Shown here: piece after piece, positions 52,301 to 62,607 of the stretch | Layout of the letters: each line of letters opens with the position of its first letter | Position numbering within the stretch: the stretch's first letter is position 1 | Assembly (NCBI RefSeq): GCF_002343915.1 | Contig: NZ_NETK01000001.1 | Coordinates: 9,448,001-9,512,000, forward strand | DNA length: 64,000 bases | Direction of reading: 5' to 3' | Source of the DNA: Nannocystis exedens | GTDB lineage: Bacteria > Myxococcota_A > Polyangia > Nannocystales > Nannocystaceae | The notes under the pieces: generated by a model | The model's input: the letters and a program-made list of their open reading frames with translations, nothing else | What the model was told of the DNA's origin: nothing | Database searches by the model: none | Program-made: the position numbers and the translations under genes

Positions 52301-53029
52301 TACCTGATGGTGCAGGCGCTCGAGCGCCTGTCGCCCGAGGCGCGCCGGCGGCTCGAGGCGATCCAGCGCCACGCGGAGCTCGGCTCGGGCTTCGGGGTGG
52401 CGGTCCACGACCTCGAGATCCGCGGCGCCGGCGAGCTGCTGGGGGCGCGCCAGAGCGGGCAGATCCAGGCGATCGGCTTCGACGCGTACGCCCGGATCCT
52501 GCAAGAAGCGGTGGCCGAGCTGCGCGGCGAGCCGATCATCAAGGAGACCGACCCCGAGATCGCGTTCGACGCCCCGGCCTACCTGCCGGAGGCGTATGTG
52601 CGCGACGTCGGCCAGCGCCTCGACCTGTACCGCCGGCTGTCGGCGGCGCGCGACCGCGACGCGGTCGAGGACGTGATGAGCGAGATCATCGACCGCTACG
52701 GCGAGGCGCCGCTCGAGGCGGAGCACCTCGGGCTGGTGATGATCTGCAAGACCTACGGCCGCCGCCTCGGGGCGCTCGCGGTCGAGCTGAAGGGCACGCG
52801 CCTGGCGGTCCGCCTCGGGCCCGACACGCCCCTGTCCGGAGAGACAGCCGGCCGCCTGAACGCGACGACCCACGGCAAGTTCAAGCTGCAGGGCGACCGC
52901 GTGGCCTCGACGGTGCCCGAGGCGCGCGGGCCCGACCGCCGCACCCAGCTCAAGGTCGCGGTCGCGGCGCTCGCCGAGCTGGCGCAGATCGCCGAGAGCA
53001 AACCGACGGCGCCGAACAAGAAGCGCTGA
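49316..53029 (+). CDS. mfd: Transcription-repair coupling factor Mfd
   Basis: The 1237-residue protein releases RNA polymerase stalled at DNA lesions and recruits UvrA. It has the UvrB-like D1-D2 region (residues 1-370), the RNA-polymerase-interacting CarD-like domain at about 555-640 (VGDYVVHLQHGVGRYAG), and the RecG-like translocase. The translocase has Walker A GDVGFGKTEVA (about residue 711), DEEQRFGV (about 811), SATPIPRTLHMSLLG and LYQLRGRVGRS. The C-terminal TRCF domain follows. GTG 49316 is used. Residues 385-407 read RDRSEEAGPKGHAPKGMSKKAG and are encoded by a five-unit 14-nt repeat array, an extra linker between D2 and D3. Confidence 0.95.
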   Translation: MPARPVSTAPLRAGTVVPGDPLERVLTTVREGSDVRLVGAVGGFRGYALAMAASRAEAPVFAVAPDEASARALAGDAAFFLGAPLRDAGDGPVLIVPEIDTSPYADAAADPRAMALRLAALYRLVDRHSEPPKLIVASVGSLRRRVIPPPQFLDLCTRWGEGDELPREDAIAALQRAGYTRVDVVEDPGTYAVRGGVIDLFVGCARFPTRVEFDDDIIERLRLFDPESQRSLRQVQSVSIHPVRETVPTTTASLRTRVLALADAALAPSSKSRQIVDNLEQGLEFFGVEALTPIFHDAMAPLWDYLPRGTRWVIEEPDALLQVAEDQAQEAAEQHGRALAERGVVAPPEQFFVPEADLGRRLRAAPVVLTRLLVEGESAESSESRDRSEEAGPKGHAPKGMSKKAGDERPAVWLQVGSNKPLRTALEASRADRSGEAMRPLVEQIRALQAETPSVAGDLGELLPWTVLLVVPGRAQVDRLIGALRGHGLAPEALPVETAPIELRAPTTSTRLYVATGELSEGFDYPAARLLVLSELDLFGKSTRRAQSRRRTGLSSLSQLGVGDYVVHLQHGVGRYAGLVQLQLGGAPGDYVQLEYAGGDKLYLPVYRLSEIERYVAAEGKPPKLDKMGGSTFLVKANKVKTEVRQMAEELLQIYAQREATPGTAYPGPDEYDQSFADSFPFQETPDQEAAIDAVQGDLGRARPMDRLICGDVGFGKTEVALRAAFRVAQNGRQVAVLAPTTVLVQQHGITFRERLTPFDLRVEVLNRFSSDRQQKRVIEGIASGEVDVVIGTHRLLGKDVRFKDLGLLVIDEEQRFGVAQKERFKKFKAQVDVLTMSATPIPRTLHMSLLGLREISMIRTPPVDRLAVRTAIVRIGDAVIEEGITRELARGGQVFYVVPKILGIEEHAVRVRELVPHARVLVAHGQMPEELLERTMLEFVEHRADVLVSTTIIESGLDIPRANTMFIAHADQFGLAQLYQLRGRVGRSKQRAHCYLMVQALERLSPEARRRLEAIQRHAELGSGFGVAVHDLEIRGAGELLGARQSGQIQAIGFDAYARILQEAVAELRGEPIIKETDPEIAFDAPAYLPEAYVRDVGQRLDLYRRLSAARDRDAVEDVMSEIIDRYGEAPLEAEHLGLVMICKTYGRRLGALAVELKGTRLAVRLGPDTPLSGETAGRLNATTHGKFKLQGDRVASTVPEARGPDRRTQLKVAVAALAELAQIAESKPTAPNKKR
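50473..50535. repeat. 14-nt repeat array, five units inside mfd
   Basis: Units start at 50473 (CAGGTCC), 50487 (CAGGTCC), 50501 (CATGCTC), 50515 (CATGTCC) and 50529 (CAGGCGA), exact 14-bp phase. Confidence 0.75.
52831..52851. repeat. 14-nt repeat pair near the mfd 3' end
   Basis: CCTGTCC at 52831 and CAGCCGG at 52845 encode TPLSGETAGR. Confidence 0.5.
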
Positions 53030-53183
53030 GGGGATCCGCGATCCCTGCGGCAGCGCCGGCGGCGGGGGGCGATTCCCGGCGCGTGGCGGGGAGCTGACGC
53101 CGCGGGAGCAGCGATCTCCCGCGTCCGCCCCGCGGGCAGGGGCACCGCGGCAGGAGCGGCGCGAGCGACTCTTGAAAAAGCTT

Positions 53184-53212
53184 GCGCAGCCCGGGCCGGC
53201 CTCGGGCTGCGC
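53184..53212 (-). terminator. Hairpin with T run on the minus strand
   Basis: GCGCAGCCCG and CGGGCTGCGC form a perfect 10-bp stem around nine bases. On the minus strand AAGCTTTTTC follows, giving an intrinsic-terminator look although no minus-strand gene reads into it. Confidence 0.45.
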
Positions 53213-53635
53213 GACGCGCCCGATCACCGCGGTCGAGCGATGATTCGCGAGCCCGTTCGCCGCGCGCCGCGTGCGGGCGCGGCGAACGGTCGCATCGCGG
53301 CGTGGTCATGCCATTGCCGGGGCGCGCCGATTGGCGGGACGTCCGGCCGACAATGTGCAATCGGGACTCGCCGCATTGGCCCGAGTCGGGGCCGGCGGGC
53401 GGGGCCTCGGGTCCACGCGGTGAGGCCGCTGCGACCCCATCGGGCGCCCTCCTGGTGGGATCGTGTGCGCGCATGGGTGCTCGGAGCCGCGCCCGGCGAG
53501 AACGACGGCGCCGAGGGCGGAGTTCGCCCGGTCTGCGAGCGGCAGGATCTCTCGCTGCGTCGGGTGTCTCCGGGGCGGCCGGCCGCGTCGCGCCTGCAGC
53601 GCCTGACGCTGCGCCCGGGGCCCGACGCGTTGGTA

Positions 53636-53641
53636 TACAAT
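53636..53641 (+). promoter_or_regulatory. -10-like TACAAT upstream of the kinase-TIR-kinase operon
   Basis: TATACAAT is rare in this GC-rich sequence. It precedes the kinase gene by about 120 bp. An ATG eight bases after it opens only a 35-codon frame without features. Confidence 0.35.
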
Positions 53642-53762
53642 CCGCCGCGATGCTGCCGAGCTCACCCGGGCCTCCGCTGCGTGTGGGGGCTACTCGCCCC
53701 GGGACCGCAGTGCAGGCGTTCGGCGCCGCTCGTTCGTGCGGGGGCTCGACGTCGTGACGCTG

Positions 53763-56700
53763 ATGTTCCCGCAGTCGCGCGACTCGCTGCAGTGCCCGTA
53801 CTGCGCCGAGCTGCACGCCGAGGACGTCGAGGTCTGCCCGACCTCCGGCGAGGTCGTGCTGCTCGACCAGAAGTACCGGCTCAAGCGCCTGATCGGCGAA
53901 GGCAGCTTCGGCCTGGTGTGGGACGCCCGCAACATCGACACGCAGAAGGAAGTCGCGATCAAGTCGCTGCGCGCCGAGGTCATCAGCGACCCGGCCGTGC
54001 TCGCGCGGTTCTTCTGGGAGGCGACCGCGGCCGGACGGATCCACAACCCGCACGTCTGCGACGTCCTCGACCTCGTCAAGAGCAGCGCGCACGGGCCGTA
54101 CATCGTGCTCGAGCGGCTGTCGGGGCGCTCGCTCGAGTCGCTGATCCTCGAGGAGGGCAAGCTGCAGCCCGAGCTCGCGGTCCACCTGATGCGCCAGGCG
54201 CTGGTCGGGCTCGAGGCGGTGCACCGCGCCGGCATCGTCCACCGCGACATGAAGCCGGAGAACATCTACCTCCACGAGCTCGGCGACGAGCGCGTGCTGG
54301 TCAAGCTGCTCGACTTCGGGATCTCCAAGTTCTCGGCCGCCGCCGGCGCCAGCAAGTCGCGCACCGCGGCCGACCTGTTCATGGGCACGCCCGAGTACAT
54401 GTCGCCCGAGCAGGCCCGCGGCGCCGCCTTCGTCGACCCGCGCACCGACATCTGGGCGATCGGGGCGATCCTGTACCGGGCGCTGGCCGGCGCGCCGGTG
54501 TTCACCGGGCCCGACGTGCCGTCGGTGCTGACGGCGATCCTGCACTTCCCGCACGTGCCGATCGCCGATCGCGCCCCGGGCCTGCCGGCGGAGCTGGCGG
54601 CGATCATCGAGCGTTGCCTGTGCAAGGACCGCGAGCAGCGGTTCGCCTCGTGCGCCGAGCTGCGGGCCGCGCTCGAGCCGTTCGAGGGCATCTACGCCGC
54701 GTCGTCGCCCGACAACTCGTTCCCCCGGACCGAGCGCTCGGGCCTGCTGACGCTGGGCGAGTTGGTGGCGCAGGCGCCGGCCGAGGCCGAGACGCCGGCG
54801 GGGCGGCGGGCCGACGTCAGCGCGCCGCGCCCGGTGGCGCCGCCGGGCGACCACGTGATCATCGCCCACGGCCGCGGCGACCGGCGCTGGTACGAGCACC
54901 TGCGTGAGCACCTGCGGACCCACCGCGACACCGCGCAGCTCGAGTTCTGGAACGCCGGCGACTCGTCGTCGCGGGCGTCTCGCATCGACGTCCTGGCCGA
55001 CGCGTTCGCGCGCGCGCGGGCGGTGATCCTGCTGATCTCGCCGCGCTTCGTCGCCGAGGAGCTGGCGCCCGGCGGCGAGCTGTACTCGCTGGTGCTGATG
55101 GCCCAGGAGCGCGGCCTGCCGGTGATGTGGCTGATGGTCAGCGAGACGCCCTACGAGGGCACCGACCTGCTCGACTTCCGGACCCTCGGCGACCCGTCGC
55201 AGCCGCTCGACCGCCTGTCGGTGGCCGACGCCGACCGCGTGCTCGAGCAGATCTGCGACCAACTGGTGGTCAGCCTCGGGCTGCCGCAGACGGCCCCGCC
55301 GCGCGGCGGCACCAAGATCGGCCTGCCGGTCGGCGACACCCGCCTCGACACCATCCGCGACCTCGAGCAGCGCATCGAGGCCGCGCGCGCCCGCAAGGCC
55401 CGGCTCGAGGCGCTCGGCGAGGACACGCGCGAGATCCACGAGGAGATCAAGATGCTGCGCCGGCAGCTGCGCATGGGCCGGCCGCTGCACCGCGGCGACG
55501 TGCTCGACGAGCGCTTCGTCGTGCTCGAGCAGCTCGGCGCCGGCGGCTTCGCCACCGTGTGGCGCGCGCTCGATCAGACCACCGACACCGAGGTGGCGCT
55601 CAAGGTGCTGCACGCGCAGCACGTCCACAACGCCGAGCGGCGCGAGCGCTTCTTCCGCGGCGCGCGGATCATGGCGCAGATCGAGCACCCCAACATCGTC
55701 CGCATCATCGAGCCCTCGGCCAGCGACGGCGAGTACGAGTACTTCGCCATGCAGTTCGTGCCCGGCGGCAACCTGCGCGACGCGGTGATGAGCGGGCGGC
55801 TGTCGGTCAGCAAGCGCCTGCAGATCCTGCTGGCGGTGGCCGACGCGCTGGCGTTCGCCCACGAGCGCGGGATCTTCCACCGCGACGTGAAGCCGAGCAA
55901 CATCCTCGTCTCCGACGACTTCACGCCGTACCTCACCGACTTCGACCTCGTGCGCGCCGAGGACACCACCGGCGGCACCGCGGGCGGGCTCGGGACGGTG
56001 ATCTACGCCGCGCCCGAGATGATGGAGCGGGCCAGCGAGGCCGACGCCCGCGCCGACGTGTACGGGCTCGGGATGACGCTGGCGTTCCTGTTCTACGAGC
56101 GCGACCTGACGATGGACGTCATCCGCAACACCGACCGGTTGATCGGCGAGCTGAGCGTCCCCGAGTCGATCCGCATGGTCATCCGCACCGCGATCACGTG
56201 GAACCGCGAGCACCGGTTCCGCACCGCGGCGGAGTTCCGCGCGGCCCTGTCCGCGGCCGTCGCCCGGCGCGAGCCGCTGCCGCCCGGGGTCCAGGTCGAC
56301 GGCCGCACCGCCACCTTGCTGGCGACCGGCGCGTCGGTGATGGAGGAGACGCTGCGCCCCATCGACACGCCGCGCAAGACCGTGACCCCGCGCCCGGTCG
56401 ATTCGTCGCTCGAGATCGCCGAGATCGAGGAGGTCGACGAGGTCGATACGATCGAGGAGCTGGCGGCCGACGCGGTCGAGCTCGACGAGCCGCCGGCCCC
56501 GCGCGCCGAGCGGCCCGTGACGGTGCCGCCCAAGCGGAACAACGTGTCGCTGGTCAAGGCGTTCGCGGCGATCGCCGAGGAGTCGGAGGCGCTCGGCGAG
56601 ACGGCGGTGTCCGAGGTGTTCTCGGCGCTCGAGGTCCACGAGGTGGTGGCGAGCGAGGGCGAGCCGGTGCCGGCGGAGGTCCTGTCGTCGCGCGCGCTGC

Positions 56701-56834
56701 CGGCCCAGCCGCTGCGGCTCGACGACGAGACGCTGCCCGATTGGCCGCCGCGGATGTCGGGGGGCGCGATCGCGGCGGTGACGATCGGCGGGGTGGTGCT
56801 GGTCGTGCTCGGCTACCTGATGTTCGCCGGCTGA
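53763..56834 (+). CDS. Zinc ribbon - Ser/Thr kinase - TIR - coiled coil - Ser/Thr kinase - membrane anchor
   Basis: From ATG 53763 the protein has 1023 residues. Residues 11-28 are a CPYC...CPTSG zinc ribbon. The first kinase (38-310) has GEGSFG, AIK, VHRDMKPEN, LDFG and TPEYMSPEQ, all complete. Residues 363-505 are a TIR domain (HVIIAHGRGDRRWYEHLREH, ILLISPRFVAEELAPGGELYSLV, DPSQPLDRLS), with the Glu of GGEL in the position of the NADase glutamate. Residues 528-572 are a coiled coil. The second kinase (583-832) has GAGGFA, ALK and FHRDVKPSN, but TDFD replaces DFG. The protein ends with a hydrophobic anchor near residues 998-1020. GTG 53736 or 53754 are alternative starts. Confidence 0.9.
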   Translation: MFPQSRDSLQCPYCAELHAEDVEVCPTSGEVVLLDQKYRLKRLIGEGSFGLVWDARNIDTQKEVAIKSLRAEVISDPAVLARFFWEATAAGRIHNPHVCDVLDLVKSSAHGPYIVLERLSGRSLESLILEEGKLQPELAVHLMRQALVGLEAVHRAGIVHRDMKPENIYLHELGDERVLVKLLDFGISKFSAAAGASKSRTAADLFMGTPEYMSPEQARGAAFVDPRTDIWAIGAILYRALAGAPVFTGPDVPSVLTAILHFPHVPIADRAPGLPAELAAIIERCLCKDREQRFASCAELRAALEPFEGIYAASSPDNSFPRTERSGLLTLGELVAQAPAEAETPAGRRADVSAPRPVAPPGDHVIIAHGRGDRRWYEHLREHLRTHRDTAQLEFWNAGDSSSRASRIDVLADAFARARAVILLISPRFVAEELAPGGELYSLVLMAQERGLPVMWLMVSETPYEGTDLLDFRTLGDPSQPLDRLSVADADRVLEQICDQLVVSLGLPQTAPPRGGTKIGLPVGDTRLDTIRDLEQRIEAARARKARLEALGEDTREIHEEIKMLRRQLRMGRPLHRGDVLDERFVVLEQLGAGGFATVWRALDQTTDTEVALKVLHAQHVHNAERRERFFRGARIMAQIEHPNIVRIIEPSASDGEYEYFAMQFVPGGNLRDAVMSGRLSVSKRLQILLAVADALAFAHERGIFHRDVKPSNILVSDDFTPYLTDFDLVRAEDTTGGTAGGLGTVIYAAPEMMERASEADARADVYGLGMTLAFLFYERDLTMDVIRNTDRLIGELSVPESIRMVIRTAITWNREHRFRTAAEFRAALSAAVARREPLPPGVQVDGRTATLLATGASVMEETLRPIDTPRKTVTPRPVDSSLEIAEIEEVDEVDTIEELAADAVELDEPPAPRAERPVTVPPKRNNVSLVKAFAAIAEESEALGETAVSEVFSALEVHEVVASEGEPVPAEVLSSRALPAQPLRLDDETLPDWPPRMSGGAIAAVTIGGVVLVVLGYLMFAG

Positions 56835-56848
56835 CGCAAGAGGTCGAG

Positions 56849-57232
56849 GTGGCGGTCGCGCGCGAGGATGTCATCGCCTATCTCGGCCGGCTGGGGCCCG
56901 CCGAGCTGCAGGAGCTGATCCTCGAGCTCGAGGACTTGTGGGGGATGGAGCCGGTCTACGCCGGGCCCGTCCACGTGACGATGGGCGCGCCGCTCTACGA
57001 CCCGAACGAGCGGATGGGCATCCCCGAATTCGACGTCGTGCTGCTGTCGCCCGGACCCAGGCGGGTGCAGGTGATGAAGACGATCCGCGAGGCGGTGCCG
57101 CTCGGGCTCGCCGAGGTGATGGTGCTGGTCGACCAGACGCCCAGCGTGGTCGCGCGGGGCCTGGTGCAGTACGAGGCGCAGGCGCTGCGCGTCGCGCTCG
57201 AGGCCTTGGGCGCGAAGGTCGAGATCCGCTAG
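56849..57232 (+). CDS. Ribosomal protein L7/L12 homologue (non-canonical copy)
   Basis: The protein has 127 residues. Residues 5-35 (VIAYLGRLGPAELQELILELEDLWGM) resemble the L7/L12 dimerisation domain. After a short variable hinge, residues 60-127 (EFDVVLLSPGPRRVQVMKTIRE, LGLAEVMVLVDQTP, EAQALRVALEALGAKVEI) match the C-terminal factor-binding domain, but with few of the usual Lys residues. It is not in a ribosomal operon: it starts 14 bp after the kinase-TIR-kinase stop, with AAGAGG 5 bp before GTG 56849. It may bind translation factors, as L7/L12 does, under control of its operon partner; this is inference. Confidence 0.8.
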   Translation: MAVAREDVIAYLGRLGPAELQELILELEDLWGMEPVYAGPVHVTMGAPLYDPNERMGIPEFDVVLLSPGPRRVQVMKTIREAVPLGLAEVMVLVDQTPSVVARGLVQYEAQALRVALEALGAKVEIR

Positions 57233-57241
57233 AAGCGCGAG

Positions 57242-57568
57242 ATGGCGTCGATCCGCAGCCTCCGCCTCAAGTTCGCCTGCGACGAGGACTGGCACGCGTT
57301 CGCCGGCGACGCCGGGGTGCGCCGGTGCGAGACGTGTAGGACGGCGGTCCACGACCTGTCGGCGCTGACACGCAGCGAGGCGACGGCGCTGTTCCGCCGG
57401 CCGCCGGCGAGCGGGCTGTGCGTGCGCTACCAGCACGACGGGATGGGCCGGATCCTGTTCCGCTCGGAGACGCGGCCCGGTCAGCGGGTGTGGCAGCGCT
57501 TCGTGCCGCCGGCGGTCGAGGCCGCTGCGCCCGCCGATGCGGGCGCCGGCGAGCCGGGCGGCGATTGA
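57242..57568 (+). CDS. Small CxxC protein, third gene of the kinase-TIR operon
   Basis: The protein has 108 residues with the pattern CDEDWHAFAG...RRCETCRTAVHDLS...GLCVRY. I recall similar small CxxC/HDLS proteins from myxobacteria and other environmental bacteria, where the Cys residues probably bind a metal. The last 25 residues are Ala/Gly-rich. It starts 9 bp after the L7/L12-like stop with a Shine-Dalgarno-like AGAAGCG, so it belongs to the same transcript. No function is known to me. Confidence 0.7.
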   Translation: MASIRSLRLKFACDEDWHAFAGDAGVRRCETCRTAVHDLSALTRSEATALFRRPPASGLCVRYQHDGMGRILFRSETRPGQRVWQRFVPPAVEAAAPADAGAGEPGGD

Positions 57569-57593
57569 GGGCACGGCGGCCGCCGCCGCGGGT

Positions 57594-57599
57594 TATAGT
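57594..57599 (+). promoter_or_regulatory. -10 TATAGT ahead of the kinase-TPR gene
   Basis: TATAGT ends 8 bp before GTG 57608 and comes 25 bp after the CxxC gene stop, suggesting separate transcription of the kinase-TPR gene. Confidence 0.45.
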
Positions 57600-57607
57600 G
57601 CGGGGCC

Positions 57608-60494
<2,887 letters not shown>

Positions 60495-60499
<5 letters not shown>

Positions 60500-60578
60500 T
60501 GAATCGGGCATGTTCTCATGGGCATGTTGAACAGGACATGTTTTCATGGGCATGTTGAGAAGGACATGTCCATGAGGA
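60495..60578. repeat. 14-nt repeat array, six units
   Basis: Units start at 60495 (AATGATG), 60509 (CATGTTC), 60523 (CATGTTG), 60537 (CATGTTT), 60551 (CATGTTG) and 60565 (CATGTCC), exact 14-bp phase, immediately after the kinase-TPR stop at 60499. Confidence 0.8.
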
Positions 60579-60771
60579 CGCTGCTCGCCGCGAGCTCGTC
60601 GTGAGGGGCACGGGGCGCGCCGGATCTTCGCCTCCGACGGTGGGCGGCCCGGGCGGGTGGCGTCGGCCGAGGGCAGGTCGCAACGACCTTCTTACGAGGC
60701 CGCCGGCGAGGCCGGCCGGGGCCGGTGAGGCCTGCAGCGACGACGCCGCTGGACAGGCGGCCGGGGCGTGA

Positions 60772-60777
60772 TAGGTT
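60772..60777 (+). promoter_or_regulatory. -10-like TAGGTT ahead of the small lipoprotein
   Basis: TAGGTT ends 8 bp before ATG 60786 with no Shine-Dalgarno between. Confidence 0.4.
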
Positions 60778-60785
60778 GCCGGCGC

Positions 60786-61175
60786 ATGTCTCGCGGCGTC
60801 CTGTCCGTCCTGTTCGCGCTCTCGATGATCCTCGGCCTCGCGTGTGCCGGGCGCGGCGGCGGGCCGGCGCGCTGCCCGGGGGAGGGCTGGTGCGGGCCGG
60901 CGGAGGTGGCGGAGCGGATGGCCGAGGCCGCGGCGGGCTCGACGTTGACGTGCCCGATCCACGTCGAGTCGGCCTACGCCAAGAAGCCGCCGGCGGCCGC
61001 GGAAGGCGGCACCGAGGGCGAGTCGGCGGCGCCGCCGGCGGAGGCGGGGACGCTGCCGCCGGGCGTGCCGGAGGGGGCCCACGGCACGCTCGACGAGAAG
61101 CGCACCCGCCAGCTGCGGGCCGACGGCGACGCGAACACGTGCTGCTACACGTGGGTCGCGCCGTGCCCGGGTTGA
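60786..61175 (+). CDS. Small Cys-containing lipoprotein
   Basis: The protein has 129 residues. MSRGVLSVLFALSMILGLAC is a lipoprotein signal with LAC. The mature part has a short Cys-rich segment RCPGEGWCGPAEVAE, then LTCPIHVES, a Pro/Ala-rich acidic linker, and the C-terminal NTCCYTWVAPCPG, which suggests disulfides or metal binding in the periplasm. No family is recognised. ATG 60786 directly precedes the signal peptide. It ends 19 bp before the pseudouridine synthase start on the same strand. Confidence 0.7.
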   Translation: MSRGVLSVLFALSMILGLACAGRGGGPARCPGEGWCGPAEVAERMAEAAAGSTLTCPIHVESAYAKKPPAAAEGGTEGESAAPPAEAGTLPPGVPEGAHGTLDEKRTRQLRADGDANTCCYTWVAPCPG

Positions 61176-61193
61176 TCGGCGTGGTACTTCGGA

Positions 61194-61228
61194 CATGTCT
61201 CATGAGACATTGCCCTCCGGGCAGCAGC
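61194..61228. repeat. 14-nt repeat, three units over the truC start
   Basis: CATGTCT at 61194, CATTGCC at 61208 and CAGCAGC at 61222 in exact phase. The first unit supplies the start codon. Confidence 0.6.
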
Positions 61229-61926
61229 AAGGGTTCATCCTCCACCGCGACGCCGACCTGCTGATCGTGGCCAAGCCGGCGGGGCTGGTGGTCCACCGCG
61301 GCTGGGCCGACGACGAGGTCGCGCTCCTCGACCTCGCGCGCGAGGCGGTGGGAGCCTACGTGTACCCGGTCCACCGCCTCGATCGCGGGGCCAGCGGCGC
61401 GCTGGCGTTCGCCCTCGACCCGGCGGGGGCGCGAGCGCTGCAGGAAGTCTGGACCTCGGGACAGGTCGAGAAGCGCTACCTGGCGCTGGTCCGCGGCAAC
61501 CCGCCGGAGGCCGTGACGATCGATCACCCGATCCCGCGCGCCGAGGACGGGCCGCGCGTGCCGGCGGTGACGGAGGTGACGACGCTGGCCCGCGCGGGCC
61601 GCTACGCGCTGGTGGAGGCGCGGCCGCTGACGGGGCGGCTGCACCAGATCCGCCGCCACCTCAAGCACATCAGCTGCCCGCTGATCGGCGACGTGCGCTA
61701 CGGCAAGGGCGAGCACAACCGGCTGTTCCGCGAGCGCCACGCGCTGCACCGGCTGGCGCTGCACGCCTGGTCGCTGGCGCTGCCGCACCCGCGCTCGGGC
61801 GCGCAGGTCCGCGTGGTGGCCCCGCTGCCGCCCGATCTGGCGGGTGCGCTGGCGGGGCTGGGCATCGCGCTGGAGCTCGAGCCCGGCGCAGCGGCGCGGG
61901 CGCGAGCGCGGGACGGCGACGGCTGA
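61195..61926 (+). CDS. truC: TruC-like tRNA pseudouridine synthase (RluA family)
   Basis: The protein has 243 residues. LLIVAKPAGLVVHRG (residues 22-36), YPVHRLDRGASGALAFA with the catalytic Asp in RLDR, and LTGRLHQIRRHLKHISCPLIGDVRYGKGEHNRLFRE are present in the usual order. The last block is characteristic of TruC, which makes pseudouridine 65 in tRNA. The S-G part of RLDRxTSG is kept but Thr is Ala here. The ATG at 61195 lies within a 14-nt repeat array, so the first ten residues MSHETLPSGQ are array-encoded. The C-terminal tail is Ala/Arg-rich. Confidence 0.85.
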   Translation: MSHETLPSGQQQGFILHRDADLLIVAKPAGLVVHRGWADDEVALLDLAREAVGAYVYPVHRLDRGASGALAFALDPAGARALQEVWTSGQVEKRYLALVRGNPPEAVTIDHPIPRAEDGPRVPAVTEVTTLARAGRYALVEARPLTGRLHQIRRHLKHISCPLIGDVRYGKGEHNRLFRERHALHRLALHAWSLALPHPRSGAQVRVVAPLPPDLAGALAGLGIALELEPGAAARARARDGDG

Positions 61927-61973
61927 TCCGGCGAGCGTGCCGCGCCGAGCGCCGGCGCTGCCCGCCGGCGGGG

Positions 61974-62398
61974 TCACGGCGCGGTGCAGACGCCGACGTC
62001 GGGTGCTCGACGGGCGCCCGACCCTGCCGCTTGCGCCGTGCTCTGCGACCCGGCCCAGCAGGGCCGCAGGAGGGCGCACAGCCGTCGCCGGGGAGGTCCA
62101 GGCGGGCGTCAGGGCGCGGCGGCGGGGACGACGGCGAGTGGCGGTCCCGCAGGTAGGCGAACAGGCTGGCGTCGCCGGCGATCGCCCGCAGCGGGTTGCG
62201 GGTGTCGAACGCGACGAGGTCCGCGAGGTCGTCGAAGACGACGCACGTGAGCCCGTCGGCGCACCGCGGCTCGCGGGCCTGGCACGGGCCGTAGACGCCG
62301 CGGCACGGCCCCGTCGTCTCCGTCGTGCTCGCGTCGGTGGCATCGAGCGTCGGGCGGCCGCGCCGAGCCGGATGTCGATCGCTCGCGCGCGCTGTCAC
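61974..62398 (-). pseudogene. Possible remnant of a Cys-rich secreted protein
   Basis: On the minus strand a frame encodes GPCRGVYGPCQAREPRCADG, then LTCVVFDDLADLV, and later GDGCAPSC, a Cys pattern like small exported myxobacterial proteins. A neighbouring frame ends in VGVCTAP and a stop at 61974. No signal peptide or intact frame joins them. This may be a decayed gene or chance. The rest of the 681-bp spacer 61927-62607 shows nothing else. Confidence 0.2.
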
Positions 62399-62607
62399 GA
62401 TCGCTACGAGCCGCGCCGCGATTCGGAGCGCTTCGCTTGATCTCCGTCACGCCGGGCGCGTCGGTGCGTCGGTGCGCGTGATCGGCTGCATCCTCGCGGA
62501 CCGGGCGGCTCGGCCGGCGGCGCGGTCCCGACCGCGCAGGTTGATCCACCGCGCACCGCCTGAAGGACTTCCACCGGCCGGCGCTGGCGGCGACCGCGGC
62601 CCATGCC

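Larger units (their letters stand above)
53030..53762. other. About 730-bp spacer upstream of the kinase-TIR-kinase gene
   Basis: No gene is supported. It contains a strong hairpin near 53184 and a TACAAT hexamer at 53636 that could start a leader of about 115 bp for the kinase gene. Some frames are open but encode Arg/Ala-rich sequence only. Confidence 0.5.

Noticed and set aside
53650..53757. ATG eight bases after TACAAT as a leaderless gene
   Set aside because: It encodes only 35 residues with no features and overlaps the plausible start of the kinase gene.
49295..56639. Two antisense frames of over 1200 codons opposite mfd and the kinase-TIR-kinase gene
   Set aside because: Both are shadows caused by the strong third-position GC bias. 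The plus-strand proteins match known families over their full length.
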